From Stomatohabitans albus (GTDB lineage: Bacteria; Actinomycetota; Nitriliruptoria; Euzebyales; Euzebyaceae), in the NCBI RefSeq assembly GCF_036336025.1, contig NZ_JAYKKE010000001.1:1052319-1111244 (forward strand): DNA of 58,926 nucleotides. The letters are read 5' to 3'. Below, piece after piece: positions 35,430 through 48,067 of the stretch. A program made the translations under genes and the position numbers. The notes under the pieces were generated by a model. The model worked only from the letters and a program-made list of their open reading frames with translations, searched no databases and was not told where the DNA came from. Position 1 is the first letter of the stretch, and every line of letters begins with the position of its first letter.

Positions 35430-36575
35430 CTAGGCGCTGGTTGTTTCCTCATGGTCGTCGGTATTGAAGTGTCGGCGGGTCCAATGAGGTACCCACGTCG
35501 CGATAAGTAAGCACACCCCTCCCACAGCCGAGAAGGCAAGAACTGGCCGAAATGGAGCTAAGACGGGGCCGACAACGGTGAAGGCAATGAGGGCTGCCCA
35601 TCCCCAAAGAATCATGACTGTGCCACGTTGTCCATTGCCTAATTTGAGAATGCGGTGATGGAGATGATTTTTGTCTGGACTAAAGATCGGTCGCCCCTGA
35701 ATGGTGCGCCGCAAAATCGCGAGCAATACATCTAAAAACGGGATAGCCAGCACTGCAGCAGGAATAAGGACGGGAATCGCGGTAACGACAAAGTCAGAAG
35801 ATGAGGGCGTAATCGCATTCCCGATTGCGGACACGCTGGCAGTGCCGAGTAAAAAGCCCAGCATCATCGCGCCGGTGTCACCCATAAAAATTGAGGCGGG
35901 GTGAAAATTAAATACTAAAAATCCCAATGTTGTACCAATAAGGGCGGCCAGAATCAGGCTGGCTGCACCTTGCAAACTGGGATAGGGCGTTGTAGCTGGT
36001 GCAAGAACCCAAATCAACATTGCTGTTGATGCAATACACACAATGCCAGCGGCGAGACCATCAATGCCATCGACAAGGTTGACGGCGTTGACCATGGCCA
36101 CGATGAGGATAACGGTGACGAGGGTACTTAGTTCACCAGAAAGGCTGACGATTTGGCCATCACCAAAAGGGATGTAGACATAATGTACAGAAACGCCGAA
36201 GATAACAGCCACACTCGCAGCTAAAACCTGACCGGCTAATTTCACGATTGCACGAATTGGGCGAGAGTCATCGAGGAGACCCACCCAAAAAATCAGGGCA
36301 GAGCTAAGCACCATGGCCTCAGGCTCACTGGTGGTGCCGAATATGGCTCGAAAGGCAGGCAACTGGGTGGCCACAGCTAGGGCGATCAGAACGGCAACGT
36401 ACATCGCAATACCACCAAACTCAGGCGTAGGTTTGGTGTGCACATTGCGACCACCAGGGGCTTTAAGTAAGCCAAACCATGTGACGGTACGTACGACAAT
36501 GGGTGTCAATACGACGGCGGCAAGAAATGCGACCCCGAGCACAATCAGGTGGTCGAAAACGCGATCATTTACCAT
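35430..36575 (-). CDS. WecA/TagO-like undecaprenyl-phosphate sugar-1-phosphate transferase
   Basis: 381 residues with about 10-11 membrane segments. Motifs of the MraY/WecA superfamily are in order: HTKPTPEFGGIAMY, LVDGIDGLAAG and FNFHPASIFMGDTGAMMLG (Asp-rich active site), then a HLHHRIL cytoplasmic loop with histidines. The HLHHR loop favours WecA/TagO (GlcNAc-1-P transfer) over MraY. It would start a lipid-linked wall polymer. Convergent with prmC. The start follows rpiB by 10 bases, so they form a two-gene minus-strand unit. Confidence 0.9.
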   Translation of the reverse strand: MVNDRVFDHLIVLGVAFLAAVVLTPIVVRTVTWFGLLKAPGGRNVHTKPTPEFGGIAMYVAVLIALAVATQLPAFRAIFGTTSEPEAMVLSSALIFWVGLLDDSRPIRAIVKLAGQVLAASVAVIFGVSVHYVYIPFGDGQIVSLSGELSTLVTVILIVAMVNAVNLVDGIDGLAAGIVCIASTAMLIWVLAPATTPYPSLQGAASLILAALIGTTLGFLVFNFHPASIFMGDTGAMMLGFLLGTASVSAIGNAITPSSSDFVVTAIPVLIPAAVLAIPFLDVLLAILRRTIQGRPIFSPDKNHLHHRILKLGNGQRGTVMILWGWAALIAFTVVGPVLAPFRPVLAFSAVGGVCLLIATWVPHWTRRHFNTDDHEETTSA

Positions 36576-36585
36576 GAGGTAGGCC

Positions 36586-37032
36586 TCAGGGGTATTGGCG
36601 TTCGAGGTCGTTGATCAAATCGATACGCCGTTGATGGCGACCGCCCTCGAATGGGGTAGCTAACCATAACCGTGTGATGTCCTGGGCAAGGCCGAGTCCA
36701 ACAATCCGGCCACCAATGGCCATGACATTGGCATCGTTATGTTGCCGGCTGAGGCGGGCGGTCCACTCATCGTTACAAAGGGCGGCTCGGACTCCCTTGA
36801 TTTTATTGGCCGCAATTTGTTCGCCTTGCCCGCTACCTCCAATGACAATACCGCGGTCAGCATTGCCCTGGACTACCTTGCGTCCCACATCAAACATAAT
36901 GGGGGGATAATCGACAGACTCCGTGGAATGGGTACCGCAATCAATGACATCGTGTCCATCATCAGTAAGCATGGCGATGAGATGTTGTTTTAATTCGTAT
37001 CCGGCGTGATCCGCCCCAATAGCAATGCGCAT
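36586..37032 (-). CDS. rpiB: Ribose-5-phosphate isomerase B
   Basis: 148 residues. Interconverts ribose-5-phosphate and ribulose-5-phosphate. The start MRIAIGADHAGYELK, VIDCGTHSTESVDYP, the GIVIGGSGQGEQIAANKI loop and the RAALCNDEWTARLSRQHNDANVMAIGGR region are typical. In the active-site loop the usual Cys of GTGIG is absent (GGSGQG), as in actinobacterial RpiB that uses Glu. ATG 37032 gives the normal family length; the frame stays open upstream to 37140 but that part is not conserved. Confidence 0.93.
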   Translation of the reverse strand: MRIAIGADHAGYELKQHLIAMLTDDGHDVIDCGTHSTESVDYPPIMFDVGRKVVQGNADRGIVIGGSGQGEQIAANKIKGVRAALCNDEWTARLSRQHNDANVMAIGGRIVGLGLAQDITRLWLATPFEGGRHQRRIDLINDLERQYP

Positions 37033-37140
37033 GTCTAAACCATAGCCCGAACTCGGAGCGTGACCATAGCCTGACCGTCGGTTAGCGGGTATCCTCCCTG
37101 GGAGGGTCAACTGACCTCCACCTCGATGACTAGGGACCAT
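37033..37140. promoter_or_regulatory. Divergent promoter region rpiB / ATP synthase
   Basis: About 108 bases between divergent starts must hold the ATP synthase promoter. A palindrome CCTCCC-TGGGAGG lies at about 37093-37105, and GGAGGGTC/GACCTCC can also pair (about 37101-37119). I cannot assign -35/-10 boxes reliably. Confidence 0.4.
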
Positions 37141-37443
37141 ATGGTTGCTTCGCTAAGCCAGGACGAAAGCTATACCTACACTGCGGATTTACTCTCCGGT
37201 CCAGTGTTTTTTGGGGCTATTGGCTATGCCCTTGACCGTTGGGTCTTTCATACCGGCCCTCGGTTGGTCATTGTTGGTTTATTTGTCGGGTTGCTTGTCG
37301 GTATGTATGCCATCTATATCCGATACCGGAGAGCAATCACGGCGTTAGAACACCCCACGCAATCATCCGGTGCGACAGCTACCGATACGTCCGTCGACTC
37401 AGCCGCACCCGGTATTCGGGAACTAGGCACTCGCGCGCCCTGA
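37141..37443 (+). CDS. AtpZ/AtpI-type ATP synthase accessory protein
   Basis: 100 residues, two hydrophobic helices. GPVFFGAIGYALDRWVFHTG followed by IVGLFVGLLVGMYAIYIRYRR matches the AtpZ-like putative F0F1-ATPase accessory family, which is linked to c-ring assembly or Mg2+/Ca2+ uptake. ATG 37141 is preceded by AGGGA at a 4-base distance; ATG 37126 is in frame without one. It overlaps the next gene (TGATG). First gene of the ATP synthase operon. Confidence 0.78.
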   Translation: MVASLSQDESYTYTADLLSGPVFFGAIGYALDRWVFHTGPRLVIVGLFVGLLVGMYAIYIRYRRAITALEHPTQSSGATATDTSVDSAAPGIRELGTRAP

Positions 37444-37864
37444 TGGTTGGGATTGAATCTTCCCTTGCCCGCGCCCAACTCGGTGCGGCAGTTTTTGTCG
37501 GGCTCTTGGCGGCTGGGATCAGTGCCCTATTGGTTCCTCAGGCAACTCGTGATGTGGCATTTGGCGCTGGTTGTGTCGTGACGACTTACGTTTTTATGTG
37601 GCCACTCCATGTATTTGCAGCGACAGGTGGGCGACGGGCGCTTATGCTTGAGATGGCCTTTGTTCCTATTCGTTTAGGGATTTTGGTTGCATTAGCACTT
37701 GTTGCAATTGACAATGTTGCAAGACCCGGTGCGCCCTTTGCGTTGGGTATAGCGATTACCGTGATTGCTGGATCGTTCGCCTGCCTCTGGGTGTGTGCGA
37801 AAGATCCTCGCTATCACTGGGTTACCCCTGCGAAACCATACGTGCTCCGCACGCGCCAACAAAC

Positions 37865-37868
<4 letters not shown>
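37443..37868 (+). CDS. atpI: ATP synthase subunit I-like membrane protein
   Basis: 141 residues, four hydrophobic helices. Position between the AtpZ-like gene and atpB, with stop/start overlaps on both sides, and the layout (Arg between helices, GRRALMLEMAFVPIRLGILVA) fit AtpI, a c-ring assembly helper. Sequence conservation in AtpI is low, so the call rests mainly on synteny and topology. Confidence 0.72.
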
Positions 37869-39001
<1,133 letters not shown>

Positions 39002-39002
<1 letters not shown>

Positions 39003-39523
39003 TGGTTGTATTTGCCGAGGGTGATCCCAATGCCCTCCAACTATTACCAGAGGTACCAGAGCTTGTATTCGGGCTAATTTCCTTTGCCATTGTCCTGTTC
39101 TTCTTGTCTAAGTTCGCATTTCCTACATTGAACAAAGTGCTTGAGGAACGTCGTCAGGCTATCCAGGGACAGCTTGAAGAGGCTGATAAAGCGGTCGCTG
39201 AGGCTAAAAAGTCTCAAGATGAATACGCCGCATTATTAAAAGAAGCCCATTTAGAGGCCAATCAATTAATTGAGAAGACGCGGCAAGATGCTGACGTGCA
39301 GCGTGAGTCGATCGTGCGTAAAGCGAAGCAAGAAGCCGAGAAGATTCGTGATGATGCGCACACCGCTGCCGTAGCCGAGCATCAGCGTATCCTGCGTGAA
39401 GCTCGTGATGAAATTGGTGACCTCGCCATGGTATTGGCCAGCCGTATCGTTCGTCGAGAAATTGATGTCGAGCGTCACTCTGACCTCGTCGATGAATTTA
39501 TCAACGAATTAGCCAGCAAGTAA
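39002..39523 (+). CDS. atpF: ATP synthase subunit b
   Basis: 173 residues. A short start, one membrane helix (about 18-38, FGLISFAIVLFFLSKFAFP), then a long charged Ala/Glu/Lys/Arg-rich helix that forms the peripheral stalk. It overlaps atpE by one base (TAATG). It is not fused to delta as in mycobacteria, so the stator has the ordinary b plus delta arrangement. Confidence 0.95.
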
Positions 39524-39544
39524 CCAGTACTGCCTGGAGGAGAT

Positions 39545-40081
39545 ATGGATTCACATTCCCCAACCGCTTGGGCTAATGCGTTTGTCAATATGGTGTCCGC
39601 CATCAATCATGATGAACGATCGTTCTTGGCCTTGCGGCATCTCGCTGATGCGATTGACGCGAATACCGAATTACGTGACAAGCTTAATGACCCATCCATT
39701 CCAGTAGCTGACCGTGTGAGTGCGGTGGCTGACGTTGTGAATGAAAGTAGCCGCCCAGTTGCCGCATTAATTGCCGCACTCATTGTGGCTGAGAATGTTC
39801 GTCTCCTCCGTCGAATCGCGGATGAATCTTGGCGCCGATCGGTGGAAGCTCAGGGTGTACAGGTTGCCCGGGTGCGTGTTGCACACCGTCTCACCGTCAG
39901 CCAGGAAGATGCGCTCATTGCCAAACTTACCCAAGTTGCAGGTCGCCCCGTGATGTTGGATGTGACCGTAGATCCAGACCTGATAGGCGGTATCACCGTC
40001 GATTTGAACGGCGAATTGCGGGACGCCTCCATTGCCCGTCGTCTTGAAGACCTACACCACGCTATTGCGGAAGCGCATTAG
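39545..40081 (+). CDS. atpH: ATP synthase subunit delta
   Basis: 178 residues of normal length for the OSCP/delta subunit that ties the peripheral stalk to F1. N-terminal helical domain, then the C-terminal VRVAHRLTVSQEDALIAKL and a PDLIGGITVDLNGELRDASIARRL motif typical of delta. GGAGGAG sits 4 bases before the ATG, the best ribosome site in the operon. Confidence 0.95.
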   Translation: MDSHSPTAWANAFVNMVSAINHDERSFLALRHLADAIDANTELRDKLNDPSIPVADRVSAVADVVNESSRPVAALIAALIVAENVRLLRRIADESWRRSVEAQGVQVARVRVAHRLTVSQEDALIAKLTQVAGRPVMLDVTVDPDLIGGITVDLNGELRDASIARRLEDLHHAIAEAH

Positions 40082-40090
40082 GAGACCTAG

Positions 40091-41674
40091 ATGAGTGATT
40101 TCAATGCTAAAGCCATTGCCGAGTCCCTGCGTGAGCGGTTAAGTGAGTGGACTCCGAAAGAAACGACTGAGCAAGTCGGCCACGTCCTCGAAAGCTCTGA
40201 CGGCATTATCCACCTTTCCGGGTTGAACGATGCCATGGCGAATGAGCTGTTAGAACTCGGTACTGACCACCAAGGCCGCACCTTATACGCCCTTGCGATG
40301 AATCTTGATGAGGGCTCTATTGGCGCGGTGGTCTTGGGGCCGAGTGATGGTGTGGAGGAAGGACAAATCGTTCGCCGGACGGGTGAGGTCCTGAGCGTGC
40401 CAGTGGGTGATGCTTACCTCGGGCGTGTGGTGGATGCCTTAGGTCGCCCGATTGATGGGAAGGGCCCTTTGGACGAAGACAAGCTTGACGGGCGTCGTGG
40501 TCTTGAAGTACAGGCCGCCTCAGTCGTTGAGCGTCAACCAGTCCATGAACCGTTGATGACGGGTATTCGCTCGATTGATGCGATGACACCTATCGGTCGT
40601 GGTCAGCGTCAGTTGATCATCGGTGACCGCGGGACCGGTAAAAGTGCGGTGTGTATTGACACCATTATCAATCAGCGTGAAAACTGGCTGAGTGGTGACC
40701 CCAAGAAAGCAGTGAAGTGTGTCTATGTCGCTATCGGGCAAAAAGGTTCAACGGTTGCTGAAATTGTTAGCCGTCTTGAAGCACACGGGGCGATGGAGTA
40801 TACGACGGTAGTGGTTGCGGCAGCGTCGGACCCGGCGCCATTCCAGTATCTTGCACCGTACACCGGTGCGGCGATTGGTAACTACTGGATGTACAACGGC
40901 CAACATGCATTAGCTGTCTATGACGACTTGTCCAAACAGGCTGACGCTTACCGCCAGATTTCCTTGTTGCTGCGCCGTCCGCCAGGGCGTGAAGCCTATC
41001 CCGGTGATGTGTTCTATCTGCATAGCCGCTTATTGGAGCGTGCAGCTAAGCTCAGTGAAGAACTTGGCGGGGGTTCGATGACGGCGTTGCCCATCATCGA
41101 AACGAAGGGTGGCGATGTTTCAGCATTCATTCCCACCAATGTGATTTCCATTACTGATGGACAGATTTACCTTGAAACTGACCTCTTTAACCAGGGCGTC
41201 CGTCCTGCGGTGAATGTGGGTATCAGTGTGAGCCGCGTGGGCGGTTCTGCCCAAACCAAGGCGATGAAGAAGGTGGCAGGCACAATGCGTGTGAGTTTGG
41301 CGCAGTATCGTGAGCTTGAATCCTTTGCCCAGTTTGGCAGTGAGTTGGACCCCATTTCTCAGCGCCAAGTGGACCGTGGCCAGCGCACCATCGAAATCTT
41401 GAAACAGCCCCAGTATGAGCCGATGAGCAATGGTGAACAGATTATTGGTATTTGGGCTGCGGGGAACGGCTATCTTGACGCTTACCCGGTCGCTGATGCT
41501 CGGCGCTATGACCGAGAACTTCGTGAGTTCTTCGCGTCACGCTATCCCGATACGTTGCACAAGCTTGATAGCGGGATGTTCAGTGATGATCTCGTTGATG
41601 CGATGAAAGCTGGTATCGACGACTTTAATGACGGATTTGCGGCGCAGGCGGCTGTCTCCGCCGCTGGAGCATAA
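40091..41674 (+). CDS. atpA: ATP synthase subunit alpha
   Basis: 527 residues, full length. Non-catalytic nucleotide-binding F1 subunit. P-loop [10 protein letters not shown] (about 178), the [12 protein letters not shown] loop, [44 protein letters not shown] and [32 protein letters not shown] are intact. The start follows atpH by 9 bases with AGGAG upstream. Confidence 0.98.
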   Translation: MSDFNAKAIAESLRERLSEWTPKETTEQVGHVLESSDGIIHLSGLNDAMANELLELGTDHQGRTLYALAMNLDEGSIGAVVLGPSDGVEEGQIVRRTGEVLSVPVGDAYLGRVVDALGRPIDGKGPLDEDKLDGRRGLEVQAASVVERQPVHEPLMTGIRSIDAMTPIGRGQRQLIIGDRGTGKSAVCIDTIINQRENWLSGDPKKAVKCVYVAIGQKGSTVAEIVSRLEAHGAMEYTTVVVAAASDPAPFQYLAPYTGAAIGNYWMYNGQHALAVYDDLSKQADAYRQISLLLRRPPGREAYPGDVFYLHSRLLERAAKLSEELGGGSMTALPIIETKGGDVSAFIPTNVISITDGQIYLETDLFNQGVRPAVNVGISVSRVGGSAQTKAMKKVAGTMRVSLAQYRELESFAQFGSELDPISQRQVDRGQRTIEILKQPQYEPMSNGEQIIGIWAAGNGYLDAYPVADARRYDRELREFFASRYPDTLHKLDSGMFSDDLVDAMKAGIDDFNDGFAAQAAVSAAGA

Positions 41675-41676
41675 GG

Positions 41677-44026
<2,350 letters not shown>

Positions 44027-44027
<1 letters not shown>

Positions 44028-44344
44028 TGGCTACGGAGAATCTAGGCAGGATTGTTGCCGAGGTGGTGACCCCGTCCCATGCGCTCTATGAAGGGCCTGT
44101 GGACGAGGTGATTGCCAAATCTGGTAGTGGGTTAATGACAATCCTGCCGAATCACCTTCCTGCCTTACTTGATCTGACGATGGCACCGCTGGTACTTAAG
44201 TCAGCGGTTCTTGATGAGCGCGTGTTTGTGATTGAGAGTGGCTTTCTTGAGTTCAAGAACAACACGTTGACGATTCTTGTTGATCAAGGCCGTGAAGTTG
44301 CCGACCGCGATGAAGCCAATGCAATCTGCGGCACCAAAATCTAA
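44027..44344 (+). CDS. atpC: ATP synthase subunit epsilon
   Basis: 105 residues. The N-terminal beta-sandwich domain is complete (VVTPSHALYEGPVDEVIAKSGSGLMTILPNHLPAL). The C-terminal helical hairpin that regulates ATP hydrolysis in E. coli is almost absent (about 20 residues after the sandwich). Short epsilon forms are known in actinobacteria and elsewhere. Last gene of the operon. Confidence 0.93.
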
Positions 44345-44363
44345 TTGAGTTCCCTGCTATACC

Positions 44364-44386
44364 GTTCCAGGCCCTTGGCCTGGAAC
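44364..44386 (+). terminator. Terminator of the ATP synthase operon
   Basis: GTTCCAGGCC pairs with GGCCTGGAAC (10 bp, loop CTT), 19 bases after the atpC stop, followed by ATTTAGTT. Confidence 0.75.
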
Positions 44387-44771
44387 ATTTAGTTGTGCCA
44401 ACAAACTGCCACGAGTAGGGCCATAAACCCCGAAACAGGTGGTGTAGGTGGGGGTGTTGGTTATCTGGGTGGTAGGGGTGCTGGTGTGGTGGTATGGGCT
44501 AAGGGTGGGGGCATTGGCTGCCAGGGTGATATGAGCCCAGGATGGGCGAATTCAGTGAGCCGGTTTGCCGCCATGGATGGCGGCAGGCGAACGTGCCCGA
44601 GGCGGGCAATGCCCGCGCCCGTGCTAGAGCGTGACCGGGCCAGGGTGTCCTGGGGTGCGAAGGTGCCCGAGGCGGGCAATGCCCGCGCCCGCGCCAGGGT
44701 GCGCCGGTGCCGGGGTGTGCCGCCAGAGTGTGCCCATGCTAGGGAGAGTGCCGGTGAGTAGATAGCAGAAA
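44387..44771. repeat. GC-rich, G-run and palindromic repeat island
   Basis: No convincing gene. 44450-44511 has six runs of three or more G on the plus strand. GCCGCC-ATGGAT-GGCGGC is a palindrome at 44567-44584. A 29-base direct repeat lies at 44593-44621 and again at 44663-44691 (70-base period), each holding GCGGGC-AAT-GCCCGC. GCCAGGGTG recurs several times. Base composition is well above that of the surrounding genes. Confidence 0.7.
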
Positions 44772-44794
44772 CCCCCGGGAGAGAGAACCGGGGG
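44772..44794. terminator. Terminator of the M23 peptidase gene, bidirectional
   Basis: CCCCCGG and CCGGGGG form a 7-bp stem with a 9-base purine loop. The plus side continues CTTCTTTC and the minus side TTTCTGC. It lies 28 bases after the peptidase stop on the minus strand. Confidence 0.7.
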
Positions 44795-44822
44795 CTTCTT
44801 TCGTGCTGCCTAGGTTGTGCAG

Positions 44823-46721
44823 TTATCGAGCACTCTTGGCGATTGCATTCACAGTGGCGTTCGGCATCACGCTTGTACCACCGATGACGTAGAGGTTGTC
44901 GACACCGTTCTGACTGGAAATCCACTCACGGACCGCGCTGTTGGATCCACTTGGATTAGCCAGGACGAGGACACCGCCTTGTGCGGCAAGGGCCGGGCCT
45001 GCGGCAAGGGCATCTGGGTAGTTGGAGCTGGTAGCCACAAATACACGATTAGTGATGCTTGGGTTCTTGCTCACCATGTAGGAGCTCACCGCGAGGGCTG
45101 TTTCTACACGGCCAGGACCGCTGAGGCGATCAACTAGCATGAACTGGCTTTGGAGTTTCTTAAAGACCTTGTCACTCACACGTGCGGTACCGCCAATGAC
45201 GCTGATATGGCTGGGGTTCAGGTCTTTAATGGTTTCGAGGGTCTGATCAGAGATAGTGTCACGATCAGTAAACAGAACGGGAGCCTTATCGGTTGCGGCT
45301 AAGACGGAGCCTGCAAGGGCGTCTGGCCATGCGTTCTTGTCACCACTAACCAAGATGACGTGACGGTTCTCAATGGCTGAAAGCTCAGACTTACCTTCAT
45401 TGGATTGGGCAACGAGTTCGGCAACCTTATTGGCTAAGACTGCAGGGTCTTTGTGGTCAACGGTGGTCACCTTAAAGCCAGCCTTGGTGAGGCCACTGCT
45501 TGCCCCAGGCATGGTGCCAACGGTGTAGACATTGCGGACACCGAGTCGCTTTAATTCTTTTTGGGTTGCTTCGCTTAAGCGCCCAGTTTCTGACAACAGT
45601 ACGGGACCGTTGTGTGCGGCTGCCAATGGTGCGCCAAGAAGGGCACCTTGGTAGGTGTCAGCGGGAACAACAACGGCGGTCGTTGCAGTCTTAAAGGAAG
45701 ATGCGCTGAGCCGTGCGGCGGTGCCGATACGTTCACTGGAGCTGATGCGTTCTGCCCCTTCAAGCGGGCTATTGCTGCTTGGCTTTTCGGCGGCTGGCTT
45801 TTCAGCAGCTGGTTTTTCGGCAGTGGGCTTGTTGCCTGCCTCTGGCTTTGATGGTTCACTCGGCTTGGGGCTGTTGTTACCGATGCCATTGTTCCCATAG
45901 GGAGCACCGTGCGTATCGTAGGCAGCCTTCAAGATGGGGTAGGGGTTCAAAGCCCGTTTTTGGGCATCCCAACCGTGAGCTGGCCAGATTTCAAGGTGGA
46001 TGTGGTCCACACCGCAGGAGGCGTTACCGCTGGATCCGACATAACCGATGTGTTCACCGCGTTCAACGCGAGCACCCTGGAGTGTTTTGTGCTGGTTGTA
46101 ATACTCGACCAGACGTGGGGAGAGGGCGTTTTCCATACCGCCCTTGCCGTCACAACCCTTTGGGCGGCCTGGGGTGTCGTTGTTCAAGTGAACATAGAAA
46201 TAGGAGCGTCCATCATCACCGTCAAGAAGGAGGTAGAACGAGGAGGCATATTTACCTTCGTGAACACCTTCGTTCTTGACTTTGCGGATGGTGCCTGAAA
46301 CCGCGGCATAGGTTTCATTCATCTGCTTACTCATCACGTCTACACCTAAGTGGCGGCGGGTACCACCACCACGAGAGGCACCGAACGTGTCAGTGAACCT
46401 GGCATTCTGCTGAATCGGGAAGATATCAATGGAGGACTTGCGAGCAGCTTTACCGTTGCCGTCGATAGGAGTATCTTCTCCTTCACCGGCCTGCTTACCA
46501 CCAGCTAAGGACACGTCACCTGAATAGTCGCTGACCGTACCAACCGCTTGTGCGGCGTCGATTTCTTCTTGTACGGTCGTTTCGATCGGTTCGTCTGCTT
46601 CGGGAGTGGTTGCCTGCACTGGGGCGGTTACGCCACTTCCGACATACAAGCCGGTAGCTATCAGAGCAGAAAGCACAACGGTGCGCATGTTGAGTCGCGT
46701 CATTAATCCTTGTGTATTCAT
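44823..46721 (-). CDS. Secreted M23 peptidase with three cell-wall-binding type 2 repeats
   Basis: 632 residues. A signal peptide (about 1-37, ending PVQA) is followed by a linker and a LytM/M23 metallopeptidase domain (about 100-260). Zinc ligands are expected at His124 and Asp128 (HLGVD) and His242 (HIHLE), with His178 and His240 as further catalytic residues. A Pro/Ala/Lys-rich linker with AAEKP repeats follows, then three cell-wall-binding repeats (about 325-632; ERIGTAARLSA, VDRLSGPGRVETA). It should cut peptide cross-links of peptidoglycan or regulate a wall hydrolase. AAGGA lies just before an in-frame ATG at 46703, which may be the true start. Confidence 0.9.
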   Translation of the reverse strand: MNTQGLMTRLNMRTVVLSALIATGLYVGSGVTAPVQATTPEADEPIETTVQEEIDAAQAVGTVSDYSGDVSLAGGKQAGEGEDTPIDGNGKAARKSSIDIFPIQQNARFTDTFGASRGGGTRRHLGVDVMSKQMNETYAAVSGTIRKVKNEGVHEGKYASSFYLLLDGDDGRSYFYVHLNNDTPGRPKGCDGKGGMENALSPRLVEYYNQHKTLQGARVERGEHIGYVGSSGNASCGVDHIHLEIWPAHGWDAQKRALNPYPILKAAYDTHGAPYGNNGIGNNSPKPSEPSKPEAGNKPTAEKPAAEKPAAEKPSSNSPLEGAERISSSERIGTAARLSASSFKTATTAVVVPADTYQGALLGAPLAAAHNGPVLLSETGRLSEATQKELKRLGVRNVYTVGTMPGASSGLTKAGFKVTTVDHKDPAVLANKVAELVAQSNEGKSELSAIENRHVILVSGDKNAWPDALAGSVLAATDKAPVLFTDRDTISDQTLETIKDLNPSHISVIGGTARVSDKVFKKLQSQFMLVDRLSGPGRVETALAVSSYMVSKNPSITNRVFVATSSNYPDALAAGPALAAQGGVLVLANPSGSNSAVREWISSQNGVDNLYVIGGTSVMPNATVNAIAKSAR

Positions 46722-46774
46722 CGCAAGGAAAGGTACGACGTCTATAGAAGGTACGAACCTGTACGATCAGGCGC

Positions 46775-48067
46775 ATGGATTCCCAAACACCTGAATCTTG
46801 GCGCCCCAACATTCAACGGCGAGTTGATGGTTTGGTCCAGCAAACAGCTAGTTTCCAGCAGAATATCAATCCATACCAGGGTTTTGTACATCAGGAAAAA
46901 CCCGGAGATTGGGGTCAAGCGTCGATTGAGGGTTCAGAGAAAAAAATTACAAAAAGTGTTGACAGGATTACAGGAATAGATATTGCGCGCGCACTGAGCC
47001 TTCTTGGTATGATTCTTGCGCACTTTGTTCCGGCAAGGGAATCTACCCATGTAATCGGGGTAATCCTGGGGACGGTGCATGGGCGAGCGTCACTGGCCTT
47101 TGTGGTGATAGCGGGGATCGGGATCACCTTGTTATTGGGCGCGAAGAGTCCTCACGAGAGTATTCGTATCGTGCTCTGGCGTGCCGGCGTACTGTTTATG
47201 CTTGGGATCCTTCTCCAAGAGGTCAGTCCTGGACCCATCATTATTTTGCAGTTCTATGCCTTCTATTACGTGGTGGGGTGGGTAGGTGCTCAGTTACCCA
47301 CCTGGGCACTTGCACTAACTACAGCGAGTTGGCTGGGTATAGGTTGTTCGTTGTGGTGGATCAATGCCCCTCGCCTTGTGGTGAGCAGCTTTTTGGACTC
47401 GCCGGTCAAACAACTTGCCAGCATTTTGTATAACGGCCAGTATCCACTGGTGACGTGGGGTTCGGCGGTCCTTGCGGGCGTCTTACTCGGTCGTGTTGAT
47501 TGGCAAGATCGTCGAATCGTTAAAGCCCTTGCATGCGCTGCATTAGTTGGGATCGTAGGTATTCATGGTGCGGCAGGACTCACACAGCAAGTGTTGTTGG
47601 CTAGAGGTGTAGGTGAGATACCGGTGTGGGCTACAATCACCCCGCACTCCAACACGATCTTTTATCTCGTTGAAGGTGAGGCAAGTGCGACATTCCTCGT
47701 TGCGTTCTGTGTGCTCGTTGCGCCGTATTTGGGGAAGGCTGGGCGTGCTCTGGCTACTGCCGGTCGACAAGCCCTCACGCTGTATATCTGCCATCTGCTC
47801 TGGCTCTACGTGTTCTCATTCGTTGAGGAATGGATTATTCTCGGCGTTATCGGGGATAGCTTGTTGTACGGAGAGAATGCGCTGGAGCTTTATGAAACGA
47901 TTGCCGTATCCCTGCGGTATGTTGCCGCATTTACGTGTTTTATCGTCCTCGTTATTCAAGCAAATATCTGGGGACTTTTCTTCAAATTCGGCACATTTGA
48001 GTATCTTCTGCGTCCACCCTCCGGTCTGGCGCATAAACTAATCCGCTATGGGAAAACGCATCGGTGA
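46775..48067 (+). CDS. Multi-pass membrane protein, HGSNAT/DUF1624 or DUF418-like acyltransferase
   Basis: 430 residues. About 65 hydrophilic N-terminal residues precede ten or so membrane helices. RITGIDIARALSLLGMILAHF starts the first helix and is the typical opening of the DUF1624/HGSNAT and DUF418 acyltransferase-like families, with an intramembrane His. These proteins transfer acetyl or other groups across the membrane onto sugars. The acceptor is unknown; the setting next to murA and wall-binding hydrolases suggests envelope modification. It overlaps murA by 20 bases. Confidence 0.72.
   Translation: MDSQTPESWRPNIQRRVDGLVQQTASFQQNINPYQGFVHQEKPGDWGQASIEGSEKKITKSVDRITGIDIARALSLLGMILAHFVPARESTHVIGVILGTVHGRASLAFVVIAGIGITLLLGAKSPHESIRIVLWRAGVLFMLGILLQEVSPGPIIILQFYAFYYVVGWVGAQLPTWALALTTASWLGIGCSLWWINAPRLVVSSFLDSPVKQLASILYNGQYPLVTWGSAVLAGVLLGRVDWQDRRIVKALACAALVGIVGIHGAAGLTQQVLLARGVGEIPVWATITPHSNTIFYLVEGEASATFLVAFCVLVAPYLGKAGRALATAGRQALTLYICHLLWLYVFSFVEEWIILGVIGDSLLYGENALELYETIAVSLRYVAAFTCFIVLVIQANIWGLFFKFGTFEYLLRPPSGLAHKLIRYGKTHR

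Noticed and set aside
44593-44691. CRISPR-like repeats
   Set aside because: Only two copies of a 29-base unit, GC-rich and palindromic, with no further units and no cas genes.
44393-44761. 122-residue plus-strand ORF after atpC
   Set aside because: It spans the repeat island, is Gly/Arg/Ala low-complexity, lacks a ribosome site and starts next to the operon terminator.
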